Shown here piece by piece: positions 15,371 to 15,523 of a stretch of DNA of 15,523 bases. The notes beneath the pieces were generated by a model. That model was not told the DNA's origin, ran no database searches, and worked only from the letters and a program-made list of their open reading frames with translations. Position numbers and translations under genes: made by a program. This stretch comes from Deltaproteobacteria bacterium. Its GTDB lineage: Bacteria > Myxococcota > UBA796 > SXON01. The stretch spans positions 1-15,523 of the forward strand of contig CANKNP010000086.1 in the NCBI GenBank assembly GCA_947483545.1, read 5' to 3'. Position 1 is the stretch's first letter. Every line of letters begins with the position of its first letter.

Positions 15371-15523
15371 GTGGGTCCTGAAGCCTCCGAGCCCGAATCC
15401 GCGCGAGCGGGCGCGAGCACGGCGGCATGCTGCACCGACCTTGTGGGTGCAAGTCCCACCTCGGTAAGCGCCGAAGCGCCGAGTAGCAGGCTGCCGGAGG
15501 AAGGGGAGACCCGACCGACCGAA
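15371..15523 (+). ncRNA. Probable 5' part of a group II intron (domain I), cut by the window end
   Basis: From about 15371 the sequence begins GTGGGTCCTG and then shows a series of small stems. GTGGG-TGCAAGT-CCCAC (about 15443-15459) is the GGUGCAAGUCC-type hairpin that recurs in domain I of bacterial group II introns and carries the epsilon' contact. It is followed by a stem with arms CTCGG and CCGAG around a CGC-CGAA-GCG tip, then GAGTAGCAGGC, and GGG-GAGA-CCC with a GNRA loop. The 5' boundary at GTGGG is a guess, since the usual start is GTGYG. Domains V and VI and a reverse-transcriptase frame would lie beyond the window. Another structured RNA is possible. Confidence 0.42.

Noticed and set aside
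15430..15523. Cobalamin riboswitch or IscB-associated omega RNA.
   Set aside because: GTGCAAGTCCCACC recalls both only superficially. The conserved cobalamin B12-box and the omega RNA core that I know are not seen, and no cobalamin or IscB gene is in view.

Overview
The window is very GC-rich and reads as a chromosomal segment from a myxobacterium-like organism (Myxococcota or another former deltaproteobacterial lineage). This is inferred from gene content: a MopE-motif calcium-type lipoprotein with an FG-GAP propeller, two MJ0042-type zinc-ribbon / single-membrane-span / TPR proteins, and a DnaA-HTH-bearing Y1 transposase. No rRNA or other taxonomic marker is present, so the assignment is tentative.

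Layout. (1) Positions 1-1418 hold a REP-type unit: a minus-strand tyrosine transposase of the RAYT/IS200-like family (388-1239), with an array of 51-bp palindromic repeats on each side (71-273 and 1261-1418). (2) Positions 1419-1911 show no gene, but contain a long imperfect hairpin (1722-1795) and a GC-rich inverted repeat (1826-1855). (3) A plus-strand run follows: a VIT-family Fe/Mn transporter (1912-2595), a large lipoprotein with ten MopE-like acidic repeats followed by a seven-blade FG-GAP propeller (2618-5910, broken by a one-base frameshift near 4891), and a GPH-type MFS transporter (5910-7205) whose start overlaps the propeller stop. (4) A minus-strand run meets it tail to tail with a 29-bp overlap. 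In transcription order it is glmU (15128-13773), a UvrD/PcrA helicase (13776-11452), two paralogous zinc-ribbon/GYF-like/TM/TPR proteins (11390-9867 and 9865-8246), and a zinc-free MDR oxidoreductase (8196-7177). Spacing is tight, so this may be one operon. (5) Positions 15129-15523 upstream of glmU hold three 13-bp palindromes spaced exactly 34 bp apart, then a structured plus-strand sequence resembling the start of a group II intron, cut by the window edge.

Function. The minus-strand run joins cell-wall precursor synthesis (GlmU) and DNA repair (UvrD) with two envelope-spanning proteins. These share the cytoplasmic zinc ribbon plus GYF-like module known from the Myxococcus gliding protein GltJ/AgmX. 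The plus-strand run combines metal transport, an exported cation-binding lipoprotein and a sugar-type symporter. No shared pathway is proven for either run. The most interesting material is the RAYT with its flanking repeats, the paired zinc-ribbon proteins, and the palindromes and intron-like sequence at the right end.
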